Source of the DNA: Mesostigma viride
Lineage: Eukaryota; Streptophyta; Mesostigmatophyceae; Mesostigmatales; Mesostigmataceae
Assembly (NCBI GenBank): GCA_009746045.1
Contig: RPFO01002180.1
Coordinates: 1 to 40,932 of the forward strand
Length of the DNA stretch: 40,932 nucleotides
Reading direction: 5' to 3'
Part shown: positions 15,894 to 24,087 of the stretch, piece after piece
Layout: each line of letters starts with the position of its first letter
How positions within the stretch are numbered: the stretch's first letter is position 1
The notes under the pieces: model-generated
The model's input: only the letters and a program-made list of their open reading frames with translations
Told to the model about the DNA's origin: nothing
Databases searched by the model: none
Translations under genes and position numbers: made by a program

Positions 15894-16385
15894 CAATGCG
15901 GATGGCAGAATTACGTCAAATTCATTTGTATTAAAATATTAAAATCACCAATCCACTGTGTCTAATTTTGGAAACGCAAACCAGGGCTCTTCCCATTGTA
16001 GTGATGGTTTTGAGAGACCGAAAATCTCGGGTTCTCGGGTTCTCAGGTCACAATGCGGATGGCAGAATTACGTCAAATTCATTTGTATTAAAATATTAAA
16101 ATCACCAATCCACTGTGTCTAATTTTGGAAACGCAAACCAGGGCTCTTCCCATTGTAGTGATGGTTTTGAGAGACCGAAAATCTCGGGTTCTCGGGTTCT
16201 CAGGTCACAATGCGGATGGCAGAATTACGTCAAATTCATTTGTATTAAAATATTAAAATCACCAATCCACTGTGTCTAATTTTGGAAACGCAAACCAGGG
16301 CTCTTCCCATTGTAGTGATGGTTTTGAGAGACCGAAAATCTCGGGTTCTCGGGTTCTCAGGTCAGTGACGGATGACAGAATTAAT
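15835..16385 (-). repeat. Right arm of the array: three 157-bp units and a partial fourth, inverted
   Basis: Units start at 15835, 15992, 16149 and 16306, exactly 157 bp apart; the fourth is cut after the core. The core is the inverse of that in the left arm, but the spacer between cores differs (81 bp here against about 76 bp on the left), so the two arms are related but not simple copies. The end CAGTGACGGATGACAGAATT has features of both types. The array ends 6 bases before the stop codon of the intron-containing gene. Confidence 0.95.
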
Positions 16386-16390
16386 GCCCA

Positions 16391-17762
16391 TCACTTTTTC
16401 AGATCAAACCCCGCGAAGTAGCCGCGGAGGTAGCGCCCGTCGGCGGCCTTGGTCCTCTTCTCGACGAACGAGAAGCCGAGGGCCTCGAACCACGAGGCGA
16501 GGCAGGCGGTGCTCACGAGCTTGCCGTTGGCCAGGTGGGGGCGGTTCATGTGCTCCACGAAGAGGGCCTTGCGGACGTCGCCGATCGAGACGGTCTTGCC
16601 GTCGCCGACGTCGCAGCGGCTCTTCACGAACTCTCCGATGGCCCACTCGAACATCTCCCTCTCGGGACGAGCGATCGGGGCGCGCCCCGGCTCCTCCGCG
16701 ACCCACGGCAGCATGTCCTGCTCGAAGGCCTGGAGCGGCCAATCCGGGAATTTCCAGCAAGTGTAGAACACGTCCTCCCCGTCCTCCTGCGGCAAGAAGG
16801 GGTAGCGGGCGTAGAGCTTGTCGGAGAGCTCGGCCCTGTACGCGTTCAGCCAGTCGAGCAGGATCTGGGGGTAGCGCACGAAGTGGAACGAGTGGGTCAC
16901 GTCGCGCATGAACTCCTTCGGCCAGTCGGGGTGCGCGTCCTGCCAGTCGAACAGTCTCGCGGTCTTCTCGTCTTTCACGGCGTTGCGCACGCCCCTGTAC
17001 CAAAAAAACCTGCGATGGAAAGTGGATGGATACGAAAAGAAGAAATCATGTTAGATTATTAGACGCCAATTCCAAAGAAAACACGAGGCGTGCGACGAAA
17101 CGGGATCACGAAAAGGCGAAAACTCACCCGGGCCAAGTGCCGGAGTAGGCGTTCACTGTTTGTTTGTCCTCGCTGTCCTCCAGATCGATGTGGAAGTCGG
17201 GCACGTCCAGGTCCATGAACAGGAGGGTGTTGATGTGGAGGAACACCTGGTAGAAGACGGTGGCCTCGGGCTTCTCCTTCACGACGACGAGACTCTTGAC
17301 CGAGTCGGGCTCCAGCGCGAGCGGCTCCTTCACCAGGTCGAAGTTGACGTTCATGTGGGCCATGGCGCCCTTGTGGAGCTGCCCCTGGATGCGGAAGTCC
17401 GGCGCGCTGAAGTAGTCCATCACGCGGCTCCAGAAGTTCTGGTGCTTGTTGTAATCGCGGATGAGCGCGAGCGCGGGCTCGTCGGTGATGCCGGAGAGCC
17501 TGGCCAGCGTCTCGAGCGCTTCGAAGAAAGGCGGCGTGGGACACATCTCCTCCCACCCGGTGAAGTAGACGCGGCCGGAGCGCACGAAGGCCCCGAACGC
17601 GCAGGCGGCCATCGCCTCGCTCGCGGTGGGAGGCGCGCGGACGGTCTTCTCGGGCGCGGTCAGGAGCTTGCGCGCCGTCGCCTCGCTGATGGAGAACTTC
17701 TTGTCGATCGGCCACGAGGCCGTCCTGAAAAAGCTGGAGGAAACCGCGTCGGATCCCCTCAT
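16391..17762 (-). CDS. Spliced gene, two exons, unknown function
   Basis: Exon 1 is 17762-17128 and exon 2 is 17009-16391; joined they total 1254 nt in one frame (417 residues). Without splicing, exon 1 reaches a stop at once inside the intron. Exon 1 encodes a protein with many Phe, Trp and Asp residues (VYFTGWEEMCPTPPFFEALE; LLFMDLDVPDFHIDLEDSED). Exon 2 includes FWYRGVRNAVKDEKTARLFD and ends in a segment that looks like a winged-helix domain (SIGDVRKALFVEHMN, then ASWFEALGFSFVEKR), of the kind found at the C-terminus of replication primase-helicases, but I see no Walker motifs and do not assign a function. The start at 17762 lies about 70 bases after a TATA box; an ATG at 17864 would lie upstream of it. 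The array begins 6 bases past the stop. Confidence 0.75.
17010..17127 (-). other. Spliceosomal-type intron, 118 nt
   Basis: On the minus strand the intron begins GTGAGTTTTC and ends TTTCCATCGCAG, matching U2-type donor and acceptor consensus. A branch-site-like TCTAAC lies about 40 bases before the acceptor, followed by a pyrimidine-rich stretch (TTTCTTCTTTTC). Removing it restores one continuous frame with a split glycine codon. Confidence 0.8.
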
Positions 17763-17833
17763 GGCTATGGTGGAAGCTTTCGCTGGGAGAGTGTTGTTGC
17801 TGAGGTGAGTGAGGTCCTGAGGTGGTGAGAGGC

Positions 17834-17843
17834 CTTTTATCCT
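17834..17843 (-). promoter_or_regulatory. TATA box of the spliced gene
   Basis: On the minus strand GGATAAAAGG, about 72-81 bases before the ATG at 17762, leaving a leader of roughly 45 bases. It is similar to the TATA box of the MYND gene. Confidence 0.5.
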
Positions 17844-17892
17844 CTGGGCGGGGGGCCTCTGCAAAAGGGAGGGAAAAAAAGGGGGGAATTTT

Positions 17893-17993
17893 GGGCGGGA
17901 AATCCCACCCTCGTTAAGTTAACCTTCTTGGAGGGAATGGAACCTTCTGGAAGCCCTGTGAAAAAAGGCGGGAAAACCCTCGTTAAGTTAACC
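17893..17993. promoter_or_regulatory. Duplicated upstream block with E2F-like sites
   Basis: Two copies of a block lie 69 bases apart: GGGCGGGAAA (17893-17902) followed by CCCTCGTTAAGTTAACC (17908-17924), and AGGCGGGAAAA (17966-17976) followed by the same 17 bases (17977-17993). GGCGGGAAA is the inverse of TTTCCCGCC, which fits the E2F consensus TTTSSCGC. AACCTTCT and GGAA are also repeated between them. The block lies between the divergent genes at 17762 and 18041 and could serve either. Confidence 0.5.
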
Positions 17994-18040
17994 GCCACCG
18001 AGTGCAAGTAATTATAATATCGTGTGTACGATATAAAGTC

Positions 18041-18550
18041 ATGGCCGCCGCGAAGAGGGGCAAGAGGACCGCCGCGAAGAGACGGACGAGGCGTCACGCG
18101 ATGCGAGCGGGCGAGGCGAGCCCGGATCTGGCGGCCTATTTGGTGCAGAAGCCGCTCCCGCCCGACCCCGAGTACCATTCGCGCCCGCCGAGTTACGTGT
18201 ATGGCAGCGAGTACGAGACGGAAGAGCAGCGAGCCGCTCGGGAGTACACGATGGGCGTGGCGAAAAGAAACGTCGCGAAGAGAGAGAAAGCCCTCGAACG
18301 GGCGCTCGTGCGCGACGGTTACGACGAAGAGAAGGCGAGTTTCATGGCGGGCGACATTTCGCTCTTGGACGGAAGACACCGCGGCGTGGTCGAGCTCGTG
18401 GACGAGTACGTGCGTTGGAGCGCCCAAGACGGCCGCGCGCGCGCGGCCACTCGCCGGCCGCCCATCGAGGACGCGATGAGGGTTTTCGACCACTTCTACC
18501 CGCCGGACCACCAGACTTTCACGACCCCGTTCGGCTCGTACGATTACTAG
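18041..18550 (+). CDS. Tagged protein, paralogue of the C-terminal domain at 12399
   Basis: A 169-residue protein. The leader MAAAKRGKRTAAKRRTRRHA ends RHAMRAGE (residues 18-25), the best match to the family motif. Residues 55-150 match the protein at 12399: shared T-E-E-Q-R-A, then 'K-x-L-x-x-A-L-V/x-R-D-G-Y', R-x-G-V-x-E/x-L-V, an aromatic W pair and R-x-P-I/L-x-x-A-M. It lacks the zinc knuckle of that protein, so tag and body recombine independently of the knuckle. GATATAAAG lies 2-10 bases before the ATG. Confidence 0.7.
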   Translation: MAAAKRGKRTAAKRRTRRHAMRAGEASPDLAAYLVQKPLPPDPEYHSRPPSYVYGSEYETEEQRAAREYTMGVAKRNVAKREKALERALVRDGYDEEKASFMAGDISLLDGRHRGVVELVDEYVRWSAQDGRARAATRRPPIEDAMRVFDHFYPPDHQTFTTPFGSYDY

Positions 18551-18639
18551 ACTCGCTCGTGCACGGGGACGGGGTCCGCGGGCTCGCTTTTACGCATGTA
18601 ACTTGTGGCGGGCGAAATAATAAAAGACCCGAATCAAGG

Positions 18640-19050
18640 TCAGGTGTTCCTGGCGTACCATCCCCTGGCTATCGCGTCGAAATCTTGTTGCCCGCGGATG
18701 TACTCTTCCGGCGTGGGGCGCTGTTCGAGGGGCGCGTTCCACCACCTCGGTCCCCATCGATTCTCCGAGAAGGGACCCCAGAACGGCTCTTGTTCGCCCG
18801 CGGCGCTCATGCTCGCCACGTACCCGGCCCCATCTAACGGTCCGTTGAGATCACCTCCCGTCATTTGTGTCCCGCCCTGACTCGGCGGTTGTTGTGTTTG
18901 TGTTTGTGTCTCAAAAACTTCTCTCATCACATGCCTCTTCTTTTTGTTCCTCCTGGCCGTCGCCGAGTGGGCGAAACAGGCGGAGGAGGAACCGCGACAG
19001 CGGTTCTTGCACTTCTTCCCCGCCATCGTCAATCGCGAGCACCTTTTCAT
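18640..19050 (-). CDS. Tagged zinc-knuckle protein, unknown
   Basis: A 136-residue protein starting MKRCSRLTMAGKKCKNR. C4, C14, C25 and H28 form the zinc knuckle seen at 12399 and 13031, with an extra C18. The leader then has KKKRHVMREV (residues 36-45), which keeps R-H-x-M-R but not A-G-E. The body is glutamine- and threonine-rich (TQTQTQQPPSQGG), then tryptophan- and proline-rich, ending PTPEEYIRGQQDFDAIARGW. Start at 19050 was chosen over 19071 because it puts the knuckle at the very N-terminus, as in the other two genes. Confidence 0.65.
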   Translation of the reverse strand: MKRCSRLTMAGKKCKNRCRGSSSACFAHSATARRNKKKRHVMREVFETQTQTQQPPSQGGTQMTGGDLNGPLDGAGYVASMSAAGEQEPFWGPFSENRWGPRWWNAPLEQRPTPEEYIRGQQDFDAIARGWYARNT

Positions 19051-19141
19051 CCGCCTATAACGAACGCGCACATATTTTTTCCATCGGCCGACCCGGCTTT
19101 AGAATTAAAAACCTCGCACAAGTACAAAGACGCGCTCCGAT

Positions 19142-22100
19142 ATGGTGGCGGTGGCGGCGAAGAAGCGACCGGCCAGCGCGCCGGCCAAAACGCTGAAGGC
19201 TACGAGAGCGAAAAGCGCGACGAAACCGACCAATAAGAGCGCGACGAGTCACCGCGTGCGAGCGAGCGACGATATGGTGGTCGTGGACAAGGGGAAGAGA
19301 CCCGCGGACGAACGGGCGATCGAGGAATCGCGCGCGGCGAAGGTCCCGCGCACGGGCGAGCACGGGATGGCGCCGACGTCTTCGTCCGCCGGGGCGGGCC
19401 CTTCGTCCGCGCCCCCCGCGGAGTTCGCAAGAGGCGCGCCCCCGCGGCCCGAGGAGTTCGCCCGACCCGCGATGTCACAGGCGGTTCTACCCGAAGTAGA
19501 GCAACTCGTGCACGGACACAGTATGTGGAGGAACCTGGTCCTCGGGAATATCGAGGCCGCTGTGAACAGAGTCGACGTGGCGAAAGTTTTAAGGAACTCG
19601 ACGAACGCCAGAAACGCGTTGGTGCAGAAGTTCAATACGATGCCTTTGAATCAAGCGTCCTTCGTAGTGCTGAATGCCGCGATCGACGGGGTTGACGAAA
19701 TCATACGATCGTTGGGCGATAAGCAGAAGCGAATGAATTGGAAGCCTACCCCGATCAATCGGATTGAGAAAACCCGGACGATGCCTCCCGCCGATCCCGT
19801 GGCAGTCCCGCCACGTCCCGATCCAACCCCTCCGTCAAAACCGAAAGAACCGAAAGGGGGTTCTCTCAAATCAATCGTGCCCACGAGGGATGGGAGCGCC
19901 ATCGTCATGAAACCCACGCGGTTTGACCCCGATTTTTGGAAGGAATTTGTCCCGCTCACGAAGGACTTGATAGCTGCTAACGAGAAGTCGTACAAGGATA
20001 TCATGGAAACTCCCGGTATCTCGGATGCGGAAAAACGCGAGCGAATCAAGAAACTGATGCTGGCGGACAACGCGTCGGTTCGAGCAACGATTCTGCGCCC
20101 CGCGCTTAACGCCTTGCAGAGGTCCGTCGAGTCGCGCGCCGAGTCCGAGAGCGTGCCGAGACGGGAGAATTACACCCGTGTCGACGCGGGGATATCGTCG
20201 AACGCGGGCGGGGGCGCGTTTCTGCCCGCTCGCATTCGCGAGAGCCACCGGCGGCCCCAAGACCTCTTGAAAGCTACTTACCAGCCGTTCAGCGAACAAG
20301 CGCAGAAGGTTATAAAGGAGCTGTACGGACCCGAGAATCGACCGTTCGCCATCCACGACCCGTTATTAGAGTCCCTTGTGACTGGGGACGAGGCGAAGAA
20401 ACGAGTCGACGCGCGCGCGGCGAAAAGACGCGCGATCAACGCGGGCGTTCTGGCCTCGCACGCGGACGCGCGCGGGCGCCAAGAGGCCGCGGCAGAAGAG
20501 GAGCGTAAGCGCCGAGAGGCCGCCGCAGAAGAGGCGCGTAAGCGCCAAGAGGCCGCCGCAGAAGAGGCGCGTAAGCGCCAAGAGGCCGCCGCAGAAGAGG
20601 CGCGTAAGCGGAAGGACAAGGAGACCGTGGATCGGATGAGAGAGCTTTTGCGCACCGGCGCCGGGCCGAGTACTGCGACGGGGTGGGAGGCGCTGGGTCC
20701 CGAACTCCGCAAGCGCGTGTGGGACACCGTCTGGGCCTCCAAGCCTCGCTTAGACGAGTTAAAGGGCGCTTTGCTGGCGAACAAGGAGTTTAAGAGGGCG
20801 TTCGACGCCTACGTGAAAGACGAGGAAGGACCGAGGATGACGGAAAATTTCGCGAAAGAGGCGGCGTCGAAATTCTACGGGGCTCTCGAGACGAGACAGA
20901 ACGCGTTGAATGTGAAGAGAGATGTCGGATTGGCGCGCGGATTCGCGGAAGAACAAGACCGTAAGGGTGCCGAAAGACAGGCCGAAGTCGAGCGCGAGGT
21001 TAGGCGTATGGCGGAGAGAGAAGCCGCCGAGGTCGAAATGGCGAACAGATGGAAACAGGAATGGCGGTGGAAACGCGAGAATGATAGGCGGAAAAACCTA
21101 AACGCGTTGCGCCTAAAACTACACTTGCCACTCGTGCCGTATTCAGAGGGTTTACCACCGTTTCAGTACAATAGCCTCCTCAGGGTACACGACCAATCGG
21201 AAGAGAGTCATCAGAAATATCCGTACAGTCTTCCGGTCGTGTTTCACAGACCCGGAGCGGGGTCGAGACCGCCCTATGTAAAAGACCCTACAAGAGAGGA
21301 GGAAGACCCGAGAGACACGGGTTTGATTGACGAGGAACCCGTGTACGAATCCGATAGAGCGGCGAGAAACGAGCGTTACGAAAACTGGCGCGTTGTGAAT
21401 GGTAGAGTCGACCCCTCGTTCTTCAAGGAACTCGATGACACCGAAAAGGCAGCGAAGGAAAAACTGAGAGCGGCCGAGCTGGTGGCGGAAACGGCAAAGC
21501 GAGACCTGGCCGGGAGGAGCGTGGACCTAGAGAGACTCAAGGGTCCGGAGTACGCGAAGTCAGCCATGAAACCGACAGACTGGAAACGTATAGACGAGAC
21601 GTCGTTGAGCCTGGGCGACGTGTACAGTACCGGAGACGATATCGCGGTTCCCGGCATTTTCCGACGCATGTACCCCGACGGCCCTGCGGGCAACTTTGTC
21701 TTGGACCATTATGTCGAAGATGACGACGAGGTGATAATGAATCCTCGCTTCGAACAAGCGATGGAGATGTACTCGTCATTGGCGCCCGGAGAAACGGCGA
21801 AAACGCTCGACGAACATATGAAGGGGATGTCGACAGACGAAAAACGGCGCATATTGGACGCTCTTTTGGAGCGCAAAAACGCGTATTTCGAGCAGTATCA
21901 CAGGAACGAGCTAGAAGCGATGCAGGAGGATGAAAGGAGCGCCACCAAAGCCAGGGTCAAAAGGGACGAGATCGAGTGGAAGCGTAAGAAGGAAAAGATC
22001 GAGAACGAAGAGAAGGGACGCGATATGGCGTCCACCGGCGGGGACACGGTCTCCGCGTCCGCGGGGAGCGCGGTGGGCGTTGCGAACCGGCCGAGACGAG

Positions 22101-22456
22101 GGGCGACAAAAGCGATGGTAGATAATCGCAAAAAGAGGGAAGTCGATCTAGAAAGTGTCAGGCTGGCCAGACTGATCAAGAAGGAGGACATTTATAGTCG
22201 ACAAAAATTCGACGTCGACGCACACAGAAAAGAGGGTGGCGTCACAGGACAAAAAACACAGAAGTTTGACGAGCGCTATCGTGCCGGGAAGCCGGATAAC
22301 ATCCGAGACAGCACCGCACATCTGACGCACTATTATCGCGGCGAAGCCCACGATAATATGAAGAGAAACGTAAACATGAATGAGTTACGCAAACATATCG
22401 GTAGGAGGATGGCGGTGGAGGGTGGCGCCGAGCCACTCTTCCAACGTCTCCAGTGA
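19142..22456 (+). CDS. Large tagged coiled-coil protein with R-K-R-Q-E-A-A-A-E-E-A repeats
   Basis: A 1104-residue protein, the longest in the tagged region. The leader ends SHRVRASD (residues 36-43), a variant motif. Residues 80-115 are Ala/Ser/Pro-rich. Residues 410-505 contain INAGVLASHADARGR followed by four to five 11-residue repeats of the type RKRQEAAAEEA; the same INxGVLASHxxAR module appears twice in the SET-domain protein at 39486. The rest alternates globular stretches with long charged helices (EREVRRMAEREAAEVEMANR; VKRDEIEWKRKKEKIENEEK). No catalytic motif seen. Size and coiled coils suggest a structural or tegument-like virion component, by inference only. Confidence 0.75.
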   Translation: MVAVAAKKRPASAPAKTLKATRAKSATKPTNKSATSHRVRASDDMVVVDKGKRPADERAIEESRAAKVPRTGEHGMAPTSSSAGAGPSSAPPAEFARGAPPRPEEFARPAMSQAVLPEVEQLVHGHSMWRNLVLGNIEAAVNRVDVAKVLRNSTNARNALVQKFNTMPLNQASFVVLNAAIDGVDEIIRSLGDKQKRMNWKPTPINRIEKTRTMPPADPVAVPPRPDPTPPSKPKEPKGGSLKSIVPTRDGSAIVMKPTRFDPDFWKEFVPLTKDLIAANEKSYKDIMETPGISDAEKRERIKKLMLADNASVRATILRPALNALQRSVESRAESESVPRRENYTRVDAGISSNAGGGAFLPARIRESHRRPQDLLKATYQPFSEQAQKVIKELYGPENRPFAIHDPLLESLVTGDEAKKRVDARAAKRRAINAGVLASHADARGRQEAAAEEERKRREAAAEEARKRQEAAAEEARKRQEAAAEEARKRKDKETVDRMRELLRTGAGPSTATGWEALGPELRKRVWDTVWASKPRLDELKGALLANKEFKRAFDAYVKDEEGPRMTENFAKEAASKFYGALETRQNALNVKRDVGLARGFAEEQDRKGAERQAEVEREVRRMAEREAAEVEMANRWKQEWRWKRENDRRKNLNALRLKLHLPLVPYSEGLPPFQYNSLLRVHDQSEESHQKYPYSLPVVFHRPGAGSRPPYVKDPTREEEDPRDTGLIDEEPVYESDRAARNERYENWRVVNGRVDPSFFKELDDTEKAAKEKLRAAELVAETAKRDLAGRSVDLERLKGPEYAKSAMKPTDWKRIDETSLSLGDVYSTGDDIAVPGIFRRMYPDGPAGNFVLDHYVEDDDEVIMNPRFEQAMEMYSSLAPGETAKTLDEHMKGMSTDEKRRILDALLERKNAYFEQYHRNELEAMQEDERSATKARVKRDEIEWKRKKEKIENEEKGRDMASTGGDTVSASAGSAVGVANRPRRGATKAMVDNRKKREVDLESVRLARLIKKEDIYSRQKFDVDAHRKEGGVTGQKTQKFDERYRAGKPDNIRDSTAHLTHYYRGEAHDNMKRNVNMNELRKHIGRRMAVEGGAEPLFQRLQ
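20486..20612 (+). repeat. 33-bp tandem coding repeat, about four copies
   Basis: A unit containing GCCGCAGAAGAGGCGCGTAA recurs every 33 bases within the gene at 19142, encoding an 11-residue Arg/Lys/Glu/Ala helix repeat. Confidence 0.85.
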
Positions 22457-22513
22457 CCCGTCTCGTTACCCCGTCGAGGAAAATCGTCTCGACTCGCATT
22501 GCGGCGAGGGAAG

Positions 22514-22999
22514 ATGGCGGACGCGTTCGCGAAGTCGATCAACCTGGCGAAGTGGGAGTCGATCTGCCAGCTGGCGGAAGGGGGCGCCATGTGGCGGTTT
22601 CTGAAGAACTCGTGTCGGGAAGGCGTGGACTACCGCCACTCGGACCCGTCGGCGTCCGTGTGGGACGCGGTGGACGACCCCAACCTGCCCAACTTCCGCG
22701 TGCCGGACGTCGAGAGACGCAACGTGTTGATCACGCCCCGGTGCGTGTCCGACTTCCTGGCGCGGAGGTGGAACTGGGACGAGGCGATCGACGAGAACGA
22801 GGCGTCGCCGAACCTGGCGAAGGACGAGAAGAGACTCGGGTATCTGGAATGGGCGTTCGTGAGGGCCGCGATGCGGGACCTGTGCGAGACGGTGGCCGCG
22901 CTGCGAGACCAGGTGGAGGTGCTGACGAACCGCGTGGACGCGTTGGAATCGGAGCCGGCGGTCGCGGGCCAAAATATGTGTGCGAGTAGTGATGAGTGA
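22514..22999 (+). CDS. Hypothetical 161-residue protein with C-terminal coiled coil
   Basis: No family assigned. The first 100 residues form a compact domain (WESICQLAEGGAMWRFLKNS; NFRVPDVERRNVLITPRCVS; DFLARRWNWDEAID) that looks like a small helical or KilA-N-like domain, but I could not match it. Residues 115-145 are a coiled coil (MRDLCETVAALRDQVEVLTN). A DNA-binding head with a coiled-coil dimeriser is possible but unproven. Start at 22514 lies 57 bases after the previous gene's stop. Confidence 0.7.
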   Translation: MADAFAKSINLAKWESICQLAEGGAMWRFLKNSCREGVDYRHSDPSASVWDAVDDPNLPNFRVPDVERRNVLITPRCVSDFLARRWNWDEAIDENEASPNLAKDEKRLGYLEWAFVRAAMRDLCETVAALRDQVEVLTNRVDALESEPAVAGQNMCASSDE

Positions 23000-23002
23000 G
23001 AT

Positions 23003-23956
23003 ATGAATAAGAAAGTCTGGATCCCTGTCGTTATCTTCTTCGTGATAGCGAGCATCGTCGTCGCCATCGTCGTCCCCGTCGTGGTCGTGCCTAAAAAGAA
23101 CGACGGGGGAGGGGCGAGCACGGAGTCCGGCGCGACCGCGGTGAAGATCGACTCGACCTCTCCCCCGTCGGCGCCCCCCCCGCCTCTTCGGACGCGCCGT
23201 CCTCGGTGCAGCTCGCCGCTCCCCCTTCGCCTCCCGCCTCGGCCACGGAGCCCGTCGCGGCCCCTCCCGCTCCCGCCCCTTCGGCGCCGGAGGTGACCTC
23301 CCCTCCCCCTTGGCGCCCGTCCAGGCCCCGGTGGTTGCGTCGGGCACGCAGGCGGCGGAGGCGGCCGCTCCGAAACCGACGACCGCGACGGTCCTTCCCG
23401 TCCCCAAGCCCGCGAAACCGCTCCCTCCCGTCGTCCCTTGGAAGGAGTGCGACGGGACGCCGTACTCGTCCACACCCGTGCTATCGAGTTTCGCCATGAC
23501 GGCTGGCGAAGACGTCACGTTGGACGAGTTCAAGCAGCGGAAGGTCCAGCTGCAATGCGCGATGGCGGTCGTGGATAAGAAATGTGACCGAGGTAAATAT
23601 GCCGGCATGCTGGTGGGGGGATCCACTACGACGGGAAGGCGACGGTGGCGCACGGGTCGGACGGCTCGATCACGGTCCTGGCTCCAAAGACTCTAAAGGA
23701 GCCCGTCAAGGTGTGGACGAAACACACGGCAAACTTCGGATCCTTGAAATGCATCGACGACGCGAGGAGGTACTTGGAGGAGTTGAAGAAGCAGGGGACG
23801 ATCTCGAGTTTCGAGATCTCCCCCGAGATGACGACGACGTCGGGTGTGATCACCGTAAAATTCCGTTACGCGTTCGTGACGACCTCGAAGGCCGTGAAGG
23901 ACGAGCAGCTGAAATGCTACATTTTCAAGACCAGTTCCGCGAAAGTTACGAAATGA
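23003..23956 (+). CDS. Single-pass membrane protein with proline-rich stalk, interrupted by three frameshifts
   Basis: The first frame starts at 23003 with a transmembrane helix (residues 5-29, VWIPVVIFFVIASIVVAIVV) followed by KK. Coding then passes through three frame changes, at the eight-C run 23174-23181, at the C run near 23304-23308, and at the six-G run near 23615-23620. All shift in the same direction, as if one base were missing each time. The reconstructed order is anchor, proline/alanine-rich stalk of about 100 residues, and a soluble domain of about 180 residues with several cysteines (WKECDGTPYSSTPVLSSFAM; FGSLKCIDDARRYLEELKKQ; ending SSAKVTK). Looks like a virion surface protein; no family recognised. 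Confidence 0.7.
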
Positions 23957-24006
23957 GCGAGAGACACGAGTTAATAAATATATGTCGCTTTCATTAATAT
24001 AAAAAG

Positions 24007-24066
24007 ATGGGTAAAATCGGCGACTCGTTCCCCGGAGACGTGTTCCGAGTCCCGTCCGCGAAGTAA
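24007..24066 (+). pseudogene. Miniature remnant of the neighbouring gene
   Basis: A 19-codon frame, MGKIGDSFPGDVFRVPSAK, ends with the same residues as the gene at 24112 (VYRVPSAK). At DNA level GTGTTCCGAGTCCCGTCCGC and GTGTACCGAGTTCCTTCCGC match, and AAGTAAT follows both. Probably an internally deleted duplicate. Confidence 0.5.
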
Positions 24067-24087
24067 TTTGTCCGACCAAGCCCGACA

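Noticed and set aside
15137-15965. Short open frames of 64-74 codons in the repeat array, including two with nearly the same protein
   Set aside because: They are identical because the DNA repeats; there is no promoter or conserved domain, and the frames cross unit borders.
15186-16385. CRISPR array
   Set aside because: Units are 152-157 bp with identical spacers and two orientations; CRISPR needs short repeats and unique spacers.
16391-17762. D5-type primase-helicase
   Set aside because: The C-terminal segment resembles the winged-helix end of such proteins, but there are no Walker A or B motifs and no primase motif in either exon.
22514-22999. A second KilA-N protein
   Set aside because: The layout (small domain then coiled coil) is suggestive, but I could not line up the conserved KilA-N residues.
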